A stretch of 64,000 nt of DNA. Source: Scopulibacillus_A cellulosilyticus (GTDB lineage: Bacteria; Bacillota; Bacilli; Bacillales; Sporolactobacillaceae). Below are positions 51,263 through 60,777 of the stretch, piece by piece. Where the stretch lies: contig NZ_JBHTCO010000003.1 of NCBI RefSeq assembly GCF_042665295.1, positions 1 to 64,000 of the forward strand. The letters are read 5' to 3'. Under the pieces are notes generated by a model. The model made no database searches, was not told the origin of the DNA, and was given only the letters and a program-made list of their open reading frames with translations. Numbering within the stretch: position 1 is the stretch's first letter; each line of letters opens with the position of its first letter. The position numbers and the translations under genes are program-made.

Positions 51263-52471
51263 ATGCTGGCTCTTATCATTATAGCGATCATTGTTATTTT
51301 GATTATATTAATCATTTTAGGTGTTATTCTCGACATCTGGCTCGGATTTAAAGTTAAGCATAAACAGGCAAAGTTATACAAACCGAAGGATGGTTCTTGC
51401 CATGCGGAGCTATTTATGGAAGGCCGGTTTTTTTACGATTCGTTAAAGAAAGACATTGAAAACGCCGAGGATCACATACATATGTCGTTCTTTATATTCA
51501 GGGATGATACGATTGGACAGGAGTTTATTGACCTTTTAATAAAAAAGGCGCAATCAGGTGTCAAAACTTATCTTTTAATTGATGCGATTGCTAATCATGC
51601 CTTTCCCAAAAAAACGATTCAACAGCTGAAGAACAGCGGTATTCATTTTGCCTTTTCAGCTAAAACATATTTCCCTTTTTATTTTTATTCTTTAAACAGG
51701 CGAAACCACCGGAAAATTACTGTTATTGACGGTCAGGTTGGTTATTTCGGCGGATTTAATATAGGCGATGAATATCTTGGCAAGAAGCCGGAATTAGGCC
51801 TTTGGCGCGACTATCATTTAAAAATTAAAGGAGAAAGCGTCAAAGATCTTCAAGAACAGTTCATATCGGATTGGGAACAGGCTGCAAAAGAAAAATTAAC
51901 AGGAAACAATCTGTACCCCGTACTGGAAAAAGGGCCGGTTGACATGGCCCTTTTAGCAACTGATGGAAGGCAGTTAGAAGACGTTCTATTAGAGCACATT
52001 AACAAAGCAAATAAGTCTATTGTTATCGGTTCTCCTTATTTTATCCCAAGCAAAAAGCTTCAGAATGCTTTACTTGGACGTTTAGAGAAAGGCGCAGATG
52101 TTACCCTGCTGCTTCCTTTAAAGAAGGACCACCCCTTTGTGAAGCCGGCATCATATCACTATTTAAAGCCCCTGCTTGAAAAGGGGTGCCGTGTCTATCA
52201 TTTTTATGAAGGGTTCTATCACGCTAAGGTGTTTATTTTCGATGATGCAATCTGTTGTATCGGTGCGGCTAACTTTGATATGAGAAGCTTGATTTGGAAT
52301 GATGAAATCAGCGGGTTCATATCTGACAAAGAGTTAATAAAAGAAATAAACAATATGGTGAAAATTGATTTTACCATGTCCGTTGAAGTAACGCTTGATG
52401 ATGTCAATAACCGGTCTATCGTTGAAAAAGGAAAGACTGCATTATCCAAACTGCTGGCGCCGCTTTTGTAG
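51263..52471 (+). CDS. clsB: Minor cardiolipin synthase (ClsB/YwjE)
   Basis: 402 residues: one N-terminal membrane helix (about 4-28) and two phospholipase-D-type HKD motifs (NHRKITVIDGQVGYFGGFN and FYHAKVFIFDDAICCIGAAN), which join two phosphatidylglycerols to cardiolipin. B. subtilis YwjE lies in the same neighbourhood, next to ywjF. GAGGAGG precedes the ATG. Confidence 0.9.
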   Translation: MLALIIIAIIVILIILIILGVILDIWLGFKVKHKQAKLYKPKDGSCHAELFMEGRFFYDSLKKDIENAEDHIHMSFFIFRDDTIGQEFIDLLIKKAQSGVKTYLLIDAIANHAFPKKTIQQLKNSGIHFAFSAKTYFPFYFYSLNRRNHRKITVIDGQVGYFGGFNIGDEYLGKKPELGLWRDYHLKIKGESVKDLQEQFISDWEQAAKEKLTGNNLYPVLEKGPVDMALLATDGRQLEDVLLEHINKANKSIVIGSPYFIPSKKLQNALLGRLEKGADVTLLLPLKKDHPFVKPASYHYLKPLLEKGCRVYHFYEGFYHAKVFIFDDAICCIGAANFDMRSLIWNDEISGFISDKELIKEINNMVKIDFTMSVEVTLDDVNNRSIVEKGKTALSKLLAPLL

Positions 52472-52498
52472 GCCTAAATGGAGCCTTGCATACTAAAT

Positions 52499-52528
52499 CC
52501 CTCTTAATCAATAAGAGGGGTTTTTTTC
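52499..52528 (+). terminator. Terminator of clsB
   Basis: CCCTCTTA-ATCAA-TAAGAGGG followed by GTTTTTTTCC. It overlaps the 3' end of the convergent hydrolase gene. Confidence 0.85.
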
Positions 52529-53295
52529 CTGCGGCTTAAAAACTGGTCAATCGCGCTATTAAAAGGTTTATGAAATCTTGTCGGTATTTGGTGGGTTGCT
52601 TTAGAGATTTTTAAAACATCAAGATGATTCATCCTATTTTCAAAATAAGTTTTATGCTTAAATATATGCTGAGACAGCGTTCCGTATATTAACAATGAAG
52701 GTATTTCCTTAAGCTGCTCGAGCTCATTCATGACAGTATAATGAACACCCGCTTGATATAATTCTAAAACAGCTTCAATGTCAGCCTTCATTGAATAACG
52801 GTAAATTAACGCTTCATCTTCATCAGTTATTTTATGTGTCTTAGCCAATAGCCTGCTTAGAAAATGCTTATATCGCCTTTTCATCAGCCATATGCCGGCG
52901 TAATACTCAAAAGCTAACGGCCATGTTTTAACCTCGGGATAGCCGCCGGACAGTATCAGCGCACCTATTTGTTCCGGATAGTGAAGCGCATAGTTCATCG
53001 CAATAAAGCCAGCATTCGAATAACCGATAATGACGGGTTTCTTTAAATTTAGATAATTGACCAGCTCATATAAATCTAAAGTATGGTCTTCAATGACTTT
53101 ACCGTCTTTTTGATATGTACTTTGGCCGTGTCCCCGGCAATCATATAAAATCACTTGATACTTTTCACTTAGCATTTTTTGATATTTAAAAATAACATGG
53201 CCTAATAATGGCGGATGAATAAAAATAAGCGGTTGGCCTTGACCGTGTGTTTCGTAATACAATTTTACACCCGAGCTTGTTTCAAAATGGGGCAT
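52504..53295 (-). CDS. Alpha/beta hydrolase
   Basis: 263 residues with the alpha/beta hydrolase fold: oxyanion segment FIHPPLLGH, strand CRGHGQS, and nucleophile elbow IGYSNAG (Ser with Asn-Ala-Gly after it). The acid and the His (ATHQIPTRFHKP) are at the expected C-terminal places. The oxyanion loop has HPP instead of HGx, unusual for the family. The substrate is unknown. It is convergent with clsB. Confidence 0.85.
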   Translation of the reverse strand: MPHFETSSGVKLYYETHGQGQPLIFIHPPLLGHVIFKYQKMLSEKYQVILYDCRGHGQSTYQKDGKVIEDHTLDLYELVNYLNLKKPVIIGYSNAGFIAMNYALHYPEQIGALILSGGYPEVKTWPLAFEYYAGIWLMKRRYKHFLSRLLAKTHKITDEDEALIYRYSMKADIEAVLELYQAGVHYTVMNELEQLKEIPSLLIYGTLSQHIFKHKTYFENRMNHLDVLKISKATHQIPTRFHKPFNSAIDQFLSRRKKTPLID

Positions 53296-53361
53296 TCTTA
53301 AAACCTCCAGTTTAACTAATTAATGTTTATTGTCTGCGAAAGCGGCCAAGGTCATGCAAAA

Positions 53362-53387
53362 GCCCCTTGTTCTTTTGAACAAGGGGC
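53362..53387 (-). terminator. Terminator of argS
   Basis: Minus strand: perfect 11-bp stem GCCCCTTGTTC / GAACAAGGGGC, then TTTTGC, 12 nt after the argS stop. Confidence 0.88.
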
Positions 53388-53399
53388 CAATGAGCTTAT

Positions 53400-55070
53400 T
53401 TACATTTTTTCAGGAGCTGATACGCCGATCAGTGACATCGCGTTATGCAATGTTATCTTAACAGCTTTCATTAATGCCACTCTGGCAGCACTTAAATCTT
53501 TATTTGAGTCATCTAAAACTTTTTCTGCATTATAAAAACTATGCAGTGTTGAAGCTAATTCAAAAACATAGTTTGTCACGCGTTGTGCAGCTAACCGTTC
53601 CGCCGCTTCGACGACCATTTCAGGAAATTCACCAAGCTTTTTAAGCAAATCAATTTCCTTCTCACTTGTTAGAAGGTTAAGATTAACTTCCTCAACCGGC
53701 TTGTCAGCATAAGCGTCAGCTTGCCTTAACATACTGCAGATCCGTGCGTGAGCGTATTGAACATAATAGACAGGGTTTTCATTGGATGTAGACACTGCGA
53801 GATCTATATCAAAGTCAAGATGGCTGTCGGAGCTGCGCATGGCAAAGAAATAACGCATCGCATCAACGCCAACCATTTCCATGAGTTCACGTAACGTGAC
53901 AGCTTTGCCTGTCCGCTTGCTCATTTTCATTTTTTCGCCGTCTTTATACAGGCTGACAAGCTGAATAATTTGGACTTCCAAGCGGTCGCGGTCATATCCA
54001 AGAGCTTCAATAGCTGCTTTCATCCTGGGAATGTAACCATGGTGATCGGCTCCCCAAATATTAATAAGCTGATCAAAGCCGCGTTCCAATTTATTTAAAT
54101 GGTAAGCAATGTCCGGGGTCAAATAAGTGTATGTGCCGTCACTCTTAATTAAAACACGGTCTTTGTCGTCCCCGAATTTCGTTGATTCGAACCATAACGC
54201 GCCGTCTTTTTCATAAGTGTGGCCATTATTTTTTAGCTTCTCAAGGACCGCTTCAATTTCACCTGATTGATATAAGCTAAGCTCAGAAAACCAAACATCA
54301 AAATTAACCCGGAAATCAGCCAGATCGTTTTTAATATTCTCCATTAATTTTTCGACACCGACTTGTCTGAAAAAGTTAATGCGTTCCCGTTCTTCCATTT
54401 TGACATATTCATCGCCGTGTCTTTCAGCTAATTGCTTGCCTAATTCGATAATGTCTTTGCCAAAGTAACCGTCTTCCGGAAGCTCTTTATCTTGCCCAAG
54501 GGCTTGATAATATCTTGCTTCAATGGATAACGCCAAGTTCTCAATTTGTTTTCCCGCATCATTTGTATAGTATTCCGGACTGACTACATATCCAGCTTTA
54601 TCAAGAATACGGCAAAGCGAGTCTCCTACTGCTGCACCGCGGGCGTGTCCAAGATGCAAGCTCCCTGTTGGATTGGCAGATACATATTCGACTTGTACTT
54701 TCCGGCCATTGCCGGCACCTGATTTCCCATAATTTTCGCCTTCCTCTAGAATATTAGGGATAAGATCGGTTAAATATTGATTATCGAGGAAGAAATTAAT
54801 AAAACCGGGTCCGGCAATGTCAACTTTCTTAATATTTGCTTTCTCTAAATCGATGTGCTTAACCATTTCTTCAGCTATTTGTCTAGGCGCCTTCTTGGCA
54901 ATCCTTGCAAGCTGCATAGCCATATTCGTCGCAAAGTCACCGTGGGATTTTTCTTTTGGTACTTCTAATATAACGTCCGGCAGCTGCGATGCTTCAGCCA
55001 AATTTGCTTTAACTGCAGCTTCAGCTATTTCTGTTTTCAATTGCTGCTTAACTTTTTCAACAACTGTCAT
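53400..55070 (-). CDS. argS: Arginyl-tRNA synthetase
   Basis: Class I aminoacyl-tRNA synthetase. 556 residues: N-terminal tRNA D-loop-binding domain (about 1-85), catalytic domain with HIGH-like HLGH in NPTGSLHLGHARGA and KMSKR, and the anticodon-binding domain ending in GVSAPEKM. Its start overlaps ywiB by 4 nt, as in B. subtilis. No T-box was seen upstream. Confidence 0.98.
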   Translation of the reverse strand: MTVVEKVKQQLKTEIAEAAVKANLAEASQLPDVILEVPKEKSHGDFATNMAMQLARIAKKAPRQIAEEMVKHIDLEKANIKKVDIAGPGFINFFLDNQYLTDLIPNILEEGENYGKSGAGNGRKVQVEYVSANPTGSLHLGHARGAAVGDSLCRILDKAGYVVSPEYYTNDAGKQIENLALSIEARYYQALGQDKELPEDGYFGKDIIELGKQLAERHGDEYVKMEERERINFFRQVGVEKLMENIKNDLADFRVNFDVWFSELSLYQSGEIEAVLEKLKNNGHTYEKDGALWFESTKFGDDKDRVLIKSDGTYTYLTPDIAYHLNKLERGFDQLINIWGADHHGYIPRMKAAIEALGYDRDRLEVQIIQLVSLYKDGEKMKMSKRTGKAVTLRELMEMVGVDAMRYFFAMRSSDSHLDFDIDLAVSTSNENPVYYVQYAHARICSMLRQADAYADKPVEEVNLNLLTSEKEIDLLKKLGEFPEMVVEAAERLAAQRVTNYVFELASTLHSFYNAEKVLDDSNKDLSAARVALMKAVKITLHNAMSLIGVSAPEKM

Positions 55071-55510
55071 GATACGCCTCCTATTATTTTATATATCAAT
55101 TGGCAAAGACCGACATGCTGACCTTGCATCGCAAATTCATAGTCAATCTTAATCAGTCCTTGTTTCTTATCTTCGTCCCATGAACCTTTACATGTCTTTG
55201 TTGTCGTTTTCATTAACATGTTTCCATATGGATGATGGTATGTACCTTCAGTGACGGCGCCCTTTTTTAAGGGTTGTCTCATAGTAACCGCGCCTTTTCT
55301 AATAATGACGGCTTCACCATCTTTTATTTTAACAGTATTATGAACAATACCTATACCTTCCATTGTTTCATCATATCGCAGAAATAAGACATTATTTTTT
55401 AATACAGCTTGTCCATTCAATTCAACGGTCGTCTTTTCCGTATGTCCTTCCGCTTTGTACGTTAATTTACTGTCTAAAACTATTTTTACATCGTGCATCC
55501 TGGTTACCAA
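55067..55510 (-). CDS. ywiB: YwiB, DUF1934 family protein
   Basis: 147 residues of predominantly beta structure, matching the YwiB family (calycin-like barrel) encoded directly ahead of argS in Bacillales. No function is known. The start is uncertain: the TTG at 55510 is only three bases after AGGAG, and the ATG at 55498 has a weak ACCAGG. Overlap with argS suggests translational coupling. Confidence 0.82.
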   Translation of the reverse strand: MVTRMHDVKIVLDSKLTYKAEGHTEKTTVELNGQAVLKNNVLFLRYDETMEGIGIVHNTVKIKDGEAVIIRKGAVTMRQPLKKGAVTEGTYHHPYGNMLMKTTTKTCKGSWDEDKKQGLIKIDYEFAMQGQHVGLCQLIYKIIGGVS

Positions 55511-55536
55511 ACACTCCTATGTCCTTTAACTATAAT

Positions 55537-55566
55537 ATTATAGTAAATATTATAAGCATTGTACAA
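55537..55566 (-). promoter_or_regulatory. Promoter of ywiB-argS (TTGTAC-18-TATAAT)
   Basis: Minus strand: -35 TTGTAC (55566-55561), 18-nt spacer, -10 TATAAT (55542-55537), 27 nt from the ywiB start. Confidence 0.6.
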
Positions 55567-55585
55567 TAAGGTTAAGAAAATCGCC

Positions 55586-55620
55586 ATAAAAAGGAGGAGT
55601 TGGTTTTGTGTCAACTCCTC
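55586..55620 (-). terminator. Terminator of the small membrane protein gene
   Basis: Minus strand: GAGGAGTTG-ACACAAAAC-CAACTCCTC followed by CTTTTTATGG, 10 nt after the stop codon. Confidence 0.85.
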
Positions 55621-55630
55621 GTGCTTGTTA

Positions 55631-55960
55631 TTAAGATTTTTGCGATTGCTTTCTTTCAAATTTCTTTTGAACCCAATTATCCAGTGCTTTAACATGCTTT
55701 TTGCCAATCGTTGCGCCGTAAATAATTAATACAACGATAATAAGTGTGAACAAATCGAGTTCTCTGGTCGCAAAGAAATTAATGATACCTATGACAACTT
55801 GCGGGATAACGCCGGTAATAACGGTTAAGAAGACACCTAATTTAAATAATTTATTTGATCTTAAACCATACCTTGCGTAAAACATAAAAAACGTTGAAGC
55901 CCAGGCCAATACTTCGAGTCCAACCAAGACATACCATTTGTATTCAAGAAATGTTTGCAT
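55631..55960 (-). CDS. Small integral membrane protein of unknown function
   Basis: 109 residues with about three membrane helices (about 8-28, 36-62, 68-88) and a basic, Lys/Gln-rich C-terminal tail. I do not recognise the family. A strong GGGGAGGG precedes the ATG. It lies 14 nt downstream of a tetR gene on the same strand, so the two are probably cotranscribed and the protein may be a target of that regulator. Confidence 0.8.
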   Translation of the reverse strand: MQTFLEYKWYVLVGLEVLAWASTFFMFYARYGLRSNKLFKLGVFLTVITGVIPQVVIGIINFFATRELDLFTLIIVVLIIYGATIGKKHVKALDNWVQKKFERKQSQKS

Positions 55961-55974
55961 GGCGCTTCCCTCCC

Positions 55975-56568
55975 CTAGGATGCTTTAATTCCTTTCCAAA
56001 AAATATGCCAAACACTTTCCATCTTTTCTTCAAAATGCGCTTTACTATAATAAAACATTTGAATGAACAATCCATCTTGAAGGCAATAATAAGCCGCAAG
56101 AAGCCGATCAATCGGTTCCTCGCGTATGACGCCTTTTTCAATACCTTCTGTGAAAAATTTTTTTAATAAAATATCAGTGTTTTTTTCGAATGTTAGAAAC
56201 TGGTCTTGCAATTTATCTTTAAGGCCTTCCGGCGGAAACAGCATCGCCCTCTTCAAAAGAGCAACTTCATCTTCATGGGTAAAGTAATAACGGCAGGTGC
56301 CGTATAAAAATTCCCGCAGCTTTATTTCAACTGAATCTTTCTTATAGGGTTCAATAAATTCCTTGACTGACTTTACGTTGTCTTCCAAAACATCTCCAAA
56401 TACGGATAAAAAAAGATCTTCTTTACTCTTAAAGTGTGCGTATAATGATGGTTTTTTTATTCCTACACCAGATGCAATTTCTGATAATGACGTTCCTTCA
56501 TAACCCTTAGATGCAAATAACTTTAACGATACCTTTCTTATTTCATCAATGGTTGACGTGATAAACAC
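55975..56568 (-). CDS. TetR-family transcriptional regulator
   Basis: About 197 residues: N-terminal HTH (about 5-48; TSLSEIASGVGIKKPSLYAHFKSKEDLF) and a helical C-terminal ligand domain. The start codon is unclear. The frame opens with a GTG at 56568 that overlaps the only good Shine-Dalgarno sequence, GGGAGGTG. No ATG, GTG or TTG lies at normal distance after it (ATC and ACG do). The promoter just upstream carries a palindromic operator, so the gene probably represses itself. Confidence 0.88.
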   Translation of the reverse strand: MFITSTIDEIRKVSLKLFASKGYEGTSLSEIASGVGIKKPSLYAHFKSKEDLFLSVFGDVLEDNVKSVKEFIEPYKKDSVEIKLREFLYGTCRYYFTHEDEVALLKRAMLFPPEGLKDKLQDQFLTFEKNTDILLKKFFTEGIEKGVIREEPIDRLLAAYYCLQDGLFIQMFYYSKAHFEEKMESVWHIFWKGIKAS

Positions 56569-56581
56569 CTCCCGGGGCTAC

Positions 56582-56628
56582 CTACCGTTCGTTAGTTCCA
56601 TTATAGCATGAGACTTTTTACTTTTCAA
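56582..56628 (-). promoter_or_regulatory. Promoter and palindromic operator of the second tetR gene
   Basis: Minus strand: -35 TTGAAA (56628-56623), 17-nt spacer, perfect -10 TATAAT (56605-56600), then at the start point the pseudo-palindrome CTAACGAACGGTAG (56595-56582), symmetric at 10 of 14 positions. This is a textbook layout for TetR self-repression. Confidence 0.75.
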
Positions 56629-56650
56629 CTTGCTCATAAAGAGGCGAAAT

Positions 56651-56674
56651 AAATCCCGCCGAGCGGCGGGATTT
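56651..56674 (-). terminator. Terminator of speB
   Basis: AAATCCCGCC-GAGC-GGCGGGATTT, a strong hairpin touching the speB stop codon, followed by ATTTCG on the minus strand. Confidence 0.75.
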
Positions 56675-57554
56675 ATTTCTTATTTGTCCATCCTAATAAA
56701 ATTTCTCTTATAAATTTGCTTGCGGCAATTGCTGTTTGTTCACTCGGGTCGTAAGCCGGGGCGACTTCAACAAGATCGGCGCCGATAATTTTCAAATCTG
56801 ATTGAGCGATTAACATAATCGCTTCGAGCAGCTCTTTGGAAGTGATTCCGCCGGCTTCAGCCGTTCCGGTTCCCGGTGCAAAGGCAGGATCTAAGACATC
56901 AATGTCAATTGTGACATAAACATGACGCCCTGCAAGCTTCGGCAAATGTTTTTTCAGCGGTTCAGCGACTTCAAATTTTTCCATTGTCATTCCGGAAGTT
57001 TTCGCATAGGCAAACTCTTCGCGCATACCTGAACGGATACCAAACGAATAAACATTCTCAGGACCGATTAAATCGCAAATTTTTCGTACCGGCGTTGAGT
57101 GGGACAATGTTTCACCCTCATATTCCTCGCGAAGGTCTGCATGTGCATCAATATGAATCAAAGCCATATCCGGATATTTTTTATGCATGGCTTTAATCAC
57201 CGGCCATGTGACAAGATGTTCACCGCCAAGCCCGATCGGAAACTTGCCGTCTTCCAAAAGCTTATCTACATATTTTTCGATCATTTCAAGGCTTCTGGCT
57301 GCATTGCCAAAAGGCAGCAGCATATCTCCATTATCAAAGTAATTGATTTCCTCCAAATGCTTGTCCATATATGGAGAATATTCTTCCAAACCAATCGAAG
57401 CTTCGCGAATGCGGTTAGGGCCGAAGCGGGAGCCCGGCCGGAAACTGACTGTATAATCCATCGGCATACCATATATAACGATATCCGCATCATCATAGCT
57501 GTGCCGGCTCATAATAAAAACTTTGCCAGAGTAGGCTTCATCAAAAAATTCCAT
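56673..57554 (-). CDS. speB: Agmatinase
   Basis: Hydrolyses agmatine to putrescine and urea with two manganese ions. 293 residues; metal ligands are in GGEH, DAHADLR and DIDVLDP. It lies 13 nt downstream of speE in the same direction, giving a polyamine operon: putrescine made here feeds SpeE. Confidence 0.95.
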   Translation of the reverse strand: MEFFDEAYSGKVFIMSRHSYDDADIVIYGMPMDYTVSFRPGSRFGPNRIREASIGLEEYSPYMDKHLEEINYFDNGDMLLPFGNAARSLEMIEKYVDKLLEDGKFPIGLGGEHLVTWPVIKAMHKKYPDMALIHIDAHADLREEYEGETLSHSTPVRKICDLIGPENVYSFGIRSGMREEFAYAKTSGMTMEKFEVAEPLKKHLPKLAGRHVYVTIDIDVLDPAFAPGTGTAEAGGITSKELLEAIMLIAQSDLKIIGADLVEVAPAYDPSEQTAIAASKFIREILLGWTNKK

Positions 57555-57567
57555 TCGCTCACGCCCT

Positions 57568-58395
57568 TTACTTAATAATGTCGCCTACAAATTTTGGAAG
57601 CACAAATGAAGCTTTGTGGATCTCTTTTGTATAATATTTTGTTTCAATATCATGGAAGCGTTCTTCCGGGACATCGAGCGGATCGTATTTTTTAGAACCG
57701 ATTGTAAATGTCCAAAGGCCGCTTGGATATGTCGGTACATTAGCTGTATACAGCTTTGTGATCGGGAAGATTTCTTTAACATCCTTAAAAACTTGGGCAA
57801 TAAGGTCAGCTTTAAACCAAGGATTATCGGTTTGGGCAATGAAAAGCCCGTCTTCTTTCAGCGCTTTAGAAATGCCTTCGTAAAATCCTTTTTCAAACAG
57901 CTTAACCGCCGGGCCAACCGGTTCGGTTGAATCAACCATAATCACATCATAGGCGTCTCTGCTTTCTGCAATATGCATAAAACCATCGCCAACTTTTACT
58001 TCAACTTTCGAATGATCAAAAGCTGATGAAATGGTTGGCAAATATTTCTTCGAATACTCGATGACCTTGCCGTCAATATCGACCAATGTTGCCTTTTCCA
58101 CTTCCGGATGTTTAACAATTTCCCTAAGGACACCGCCGTCACCGCCGCCAACGACAAGCACATGCTTTGGATTTGGATGTGTGAACAGCGGAACATGAGC
58201 GACCATTTCATGATAGACGAATTCATCCTTTTCCGTTGTCATGACCATACCGTCAAGCGTCAGCATATTTCCAAATTCCTCAGTTTCAAGCATGTCCAAT
58301 CTTTGAAATTCTGTTTGCTCAGTATGTAAAGTTTGTTTCACTTTTGCTGTAATACCAAAATTCTCAGTTTGTTTTTCTGTATACCATAATTCCAT
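57568..58395 (-). CDS. speE: Spermidine synthase
   Basis: Transfers aminopropyl from decarboxylated SAM to putrescine. 275 residues; signature VVGGGDGGVLREIVKH, VDIDGKVIEYSKKYLP and the catalytic DSTEPVGPA segment are intact. The ATG at 58395 (nine nt after AAAGG) is used; an ATG three codons upstream abuts that site. Confidence 0.96.
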   Translation of the reverse strand: MELWYTEKQTENFGITAKVKQTLHTEQTEFQRLDMLETEEFGNMLTLDGMVMTTEKDEFVYHEMVAHVPLFTHPNPKHVLVVGGGDGGVLREIVKHPEVEKATLVDIDGKVIEYSKKYLPTISSAFDHSKVEVKVGDGFMHIAESRDAYDVIMVDSTEPVGPAVKLFEKGFYEGISKALKEDGLFIAQTDNPWFKADLIAQVFKDVKEIFPITKLYTANVPTYPSGLWTFTIGSKKYDPLDVPEERFHDIETKYYTKEIHKASFVLPKFVGDIIK

Positions 58396-58466
58396 GTTTA
58401 TCATCCTTTCTTATAACCTTATTTAAAAACACAAAAATTAATTTTACCATTACACAGTACAAAAAA

Positions 58467-58494
58467 AGTATAGTGCAATTCTTTTAAAAAGCAA
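58467..58494 (-). promoter_or_regulatory. Promoter of speE-speB (TTGCTT-16-TATACT)
   Basis: Minus strand: -35 TTGCTT (58494-58489), 16-nt spacer, -10 TATACT (58472-58467), about 65 nt before the speE coding start. Confidence 0.6.
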
Positions 58495-58661
58495 GAACTA
58501 AATTCAATTTAAACAGACATTGACCTATATGTTTAGATGGTGCCTCTTTTTACCATAATAAATACTACTGTAAATCATTTTTTACCGTTAAAGAAACAGA
58601 CAAAATCTTATTACTGCACCTATCCTGCGTACCAGATATATAAATTAAGAGGAGGCCCGCT

Positions 58662-60713
58662 ATGGAACTGGTCACTGGTCACCATAAGAAAAAAACAATA
58701 TTAAAATGGCTGATAACGGCGGGCATTGGCTGCTTTTGTTTATTTCTGTTTTTTATATTAAGCCTGTGGGGCTTTGCAAAAATACAAGGTCCGCCGCCTA
58801 TTACAGTGCCGCAAACAACCCGAATCTATGACACAAACCATCATTTAATCGGAAAAGTTGAACATGAAAACGAAAACAGAACATGGGTCAATTTAGACGA
58901 TATTTCAAAACCTTTGATAAATGCTACGATATCAATTGAGGATAAACGCTTTTATCAGCATCATGGATTTGATATGAGGCGTTTGGCGGGCGCTGTTCTT
59001 GCCGATATTAAATCTTTTTCCAAGCAGCAAGGCGCAAGCACCATAACGATGCAATACGCAAGAAATCTCTATCTGGGGCATGAAAAAACATGGATGCGCA
59101 AAATAACAGAAGCCCTGTATACAATGAGACTTGAAATGAACTATCCAAAGAACAAGATACTTGAAGGTTATTTAAATACGATCTATTATGGCCACGGTGC
59201 ATACGGGATAGAAGCAGCCGCAAAATATTATTTTAATAAAGATGCTGATGAATTAACGCTTAGTGAAGCAAGTTTATTAGCGGGTATTCCAAAAGGGCCA
59301 AGTTATTATTCTCCTTATAATAACTTCAAAAGGGCAAAAATGAGGCAAAAACTTGTGCTGCAATCTATGGTAAACAACGGCTATATCACAAAAAGCGCAG
59401 CGCTTTCGGCTTACCAAGCACCGATACACCTTGTTCATAAACATAAGGCGATTAAAAGAACAGCCCCCTATTTTCAGGACGCTGTTGAAAATGTATTAAA
59501 AAATCAGCTGCATATTGATAAAAAGACTCTGGCCGCCGGCGGTCTTAAGGTTTATACAACATTAAATAACAGCGCCCAAAAGAAGGCGGAATACTGGGTT
59601 AAACAAATCATTAACCCGGCATCTGATATTCAAACGGCTTTGGTTGCGATGAACCCGCAAAACGGTGCTGTTGAGGCTATGGTCGGAGGACGAGATTATC
59701 ATAAGAGTGCCTATAATCGGGCTGTCCAGGCCATGCGGTCACCCGGGTCTTCCTTTAAACCCTTTTTGTATTATGCAGCGCTAAGAGACGGTTTTACGCC
59801 ATCAACAACACTGCGTAGTGAACCGACAACTTTTACTTACAATAAAGGGAAATCAAAATATTCTCCCAGCAATTTTGGCGGATATTATGCCAATGGTCCA
59901 ATTACATTGGCAAAGGCACTAGCCTTATCCGATAATATTTATGCCGTGAAGACGCACCTTTCAATAGGCATGGATCAATTGGTAAAAACCGCACGGAAAG
60001 TCGGGATTACATCACCTTTAGCTGAAATCCCGTCGTTGGCGCTTGGCTCTAAACCGGTCAGCGTTTTGGAAATGGCGGGAGGTTACAGCGCCATCGCTAA
60101 CGGCGGCGCAAAGGTGACACCGCATTATATTACAAAAATCGTTAATCAAAAAGGCGATACCATTTATGAATGGCACCCGCAAAAAGAGCAAGTGCTTAAC
60201 AAAGCGACAACCTTTGTCCTGTCGCAATTAATGACTGGCGTATTTGATAAGAAACTTAATGGCTATTCTAAAGTAACAGGCGCCAGTGTTGCTAATGAAT
60301 TGACACATAAGATAGCCGGAAAATCTGGGTCAACTGCGGCGGACAGCTGGATGATCGGCTTTACCCCGCATCTCGTGTCAGCTGTTTGGGTTGGTTATGA
60401 CAAAGGCCAATCGATCAGCACATATCCTGACTCGGGCTATGCTAAAAAAATATGGGCCCATTTTATGGAGTCCGCATTAGCGGGACAGCCGAAAAACAGC
60501 TTCAAACCGCCAAAAGGCGTTGTGCGTAAGCTTGTAGATCCCGACAATGGCAAGCTTGCAACTAAAGCGTGCCATAACGCCCGGTATACTTATTATTTAA
60601 AAGGCACAGCTCCTGTTAAATACAGTCCTAGATGTTCTAAACAGAAAGATCATGAAAATCACCACAAAAAACATAAAGGGTTTATCAAAAGGTGGTTTCA
60701 TTGGTTTCACTGA
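58662..60713 (+). CDS. pbpG: Class A penicillin-binding protein PbpG-like (sporulation)
   Basis: Bifunctional glycosyltransferase and transpeptidase. 683 residues: one membrane helix (about 14-38), GT51 domain (about 55-230) with catalytic Glu in IEDKRFYQHHG, and transpeptidase domain with SSFK (SPGSSFKP), SDN (LALSDNIY) and KSG (AGKSGSTAADSW). The C-terminal tail is rich in His and Lys. Position next to speE and ywhD matches B. subtilis pbpG (ywhE), a forespore sigma-F gene active in spore germ-wall synthesis. GAGGAGG precedes the ATG. Confidence 0.92.
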   Translation: MELVTGHHKKKTILKWLITAGIGCFCLFLFFILSLWGFAKIQGPPPITVPQTTRIYDTNHHLIGKVEHENENRTWVNLDDISKPLINATISIEDKRFYQHHGFDMRRLAGAVLADIKSFSKQQGASTITMQYARNLYLGHEKTWMRKITEALYTMRLEMNYPKNKILEGYLNTIYYGHGAYGIEAAAKYYFNKDADELTLSEASLLAGIPKGPSYYSPYNNFKRAKMRQKLVLQSMVNNGYITKSAALSAYQAPIHLVHKHKAIKRTAPYFQDAVENVLKNQLHIDKKTLAAGGLKVYTTLNNSAQKKAEYWVKQIINPASDIQTALVAMNPQNGAVEAMVGGRDYHKSAYNRAVQAMRSPGSSFKPFLYYAALRDGFTPSTTLRSEPTTFTYNKGKSKYSPSNFGGYYANGPITLAKALALSDNIYAVKTHLSIGMDQLVKTARKVGITSPLAEIPSLALGSKPVSVLEMAGGYSAIANGGAKVTPHYITKIVNQKGDTIYEWHPQKEQVLNKATTFVLSQLMTGVFDKKLNGYSKVTGASVANELTHKIAGKSGSTAADSWMIGFTPHLVSAVWVGYDKGQSISTYPDSGYAKKIWAHFMESALAGQPKNSFKPPKGVVRKLVDPDNGKLATKACHNARYTYYLKGTAPVKYSPRCSKQKDHENHHKKHKGFIKRWFHWFH

Positions 60714-60718
60714 CAAAA

Positions 60719-60752
60719 AAGCGCCCTCATGATTGATGCAGGGCGCTCTTTA
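60719..60752. terminator. Bidirectional terminator between pbpG and ywhD
   Basis: AGCGCCCT and AGGGCGCT form an 8-bp stem with a 12-nt loop, flanked by six A on the left and CTTTATT on the right. It serves two convergent genes. Confidence 0.85.
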
Positions 60753-60777
60753 TTACTGTTAAACAGAGTTCATCCTC

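Noticed and set aside
55071..55630. T-box riboswitch upstream of argS
   Set aside because: No AGGGTGG-type T-box sequence or specifier loop could be found; argS is preceded by ywiB with overlap.
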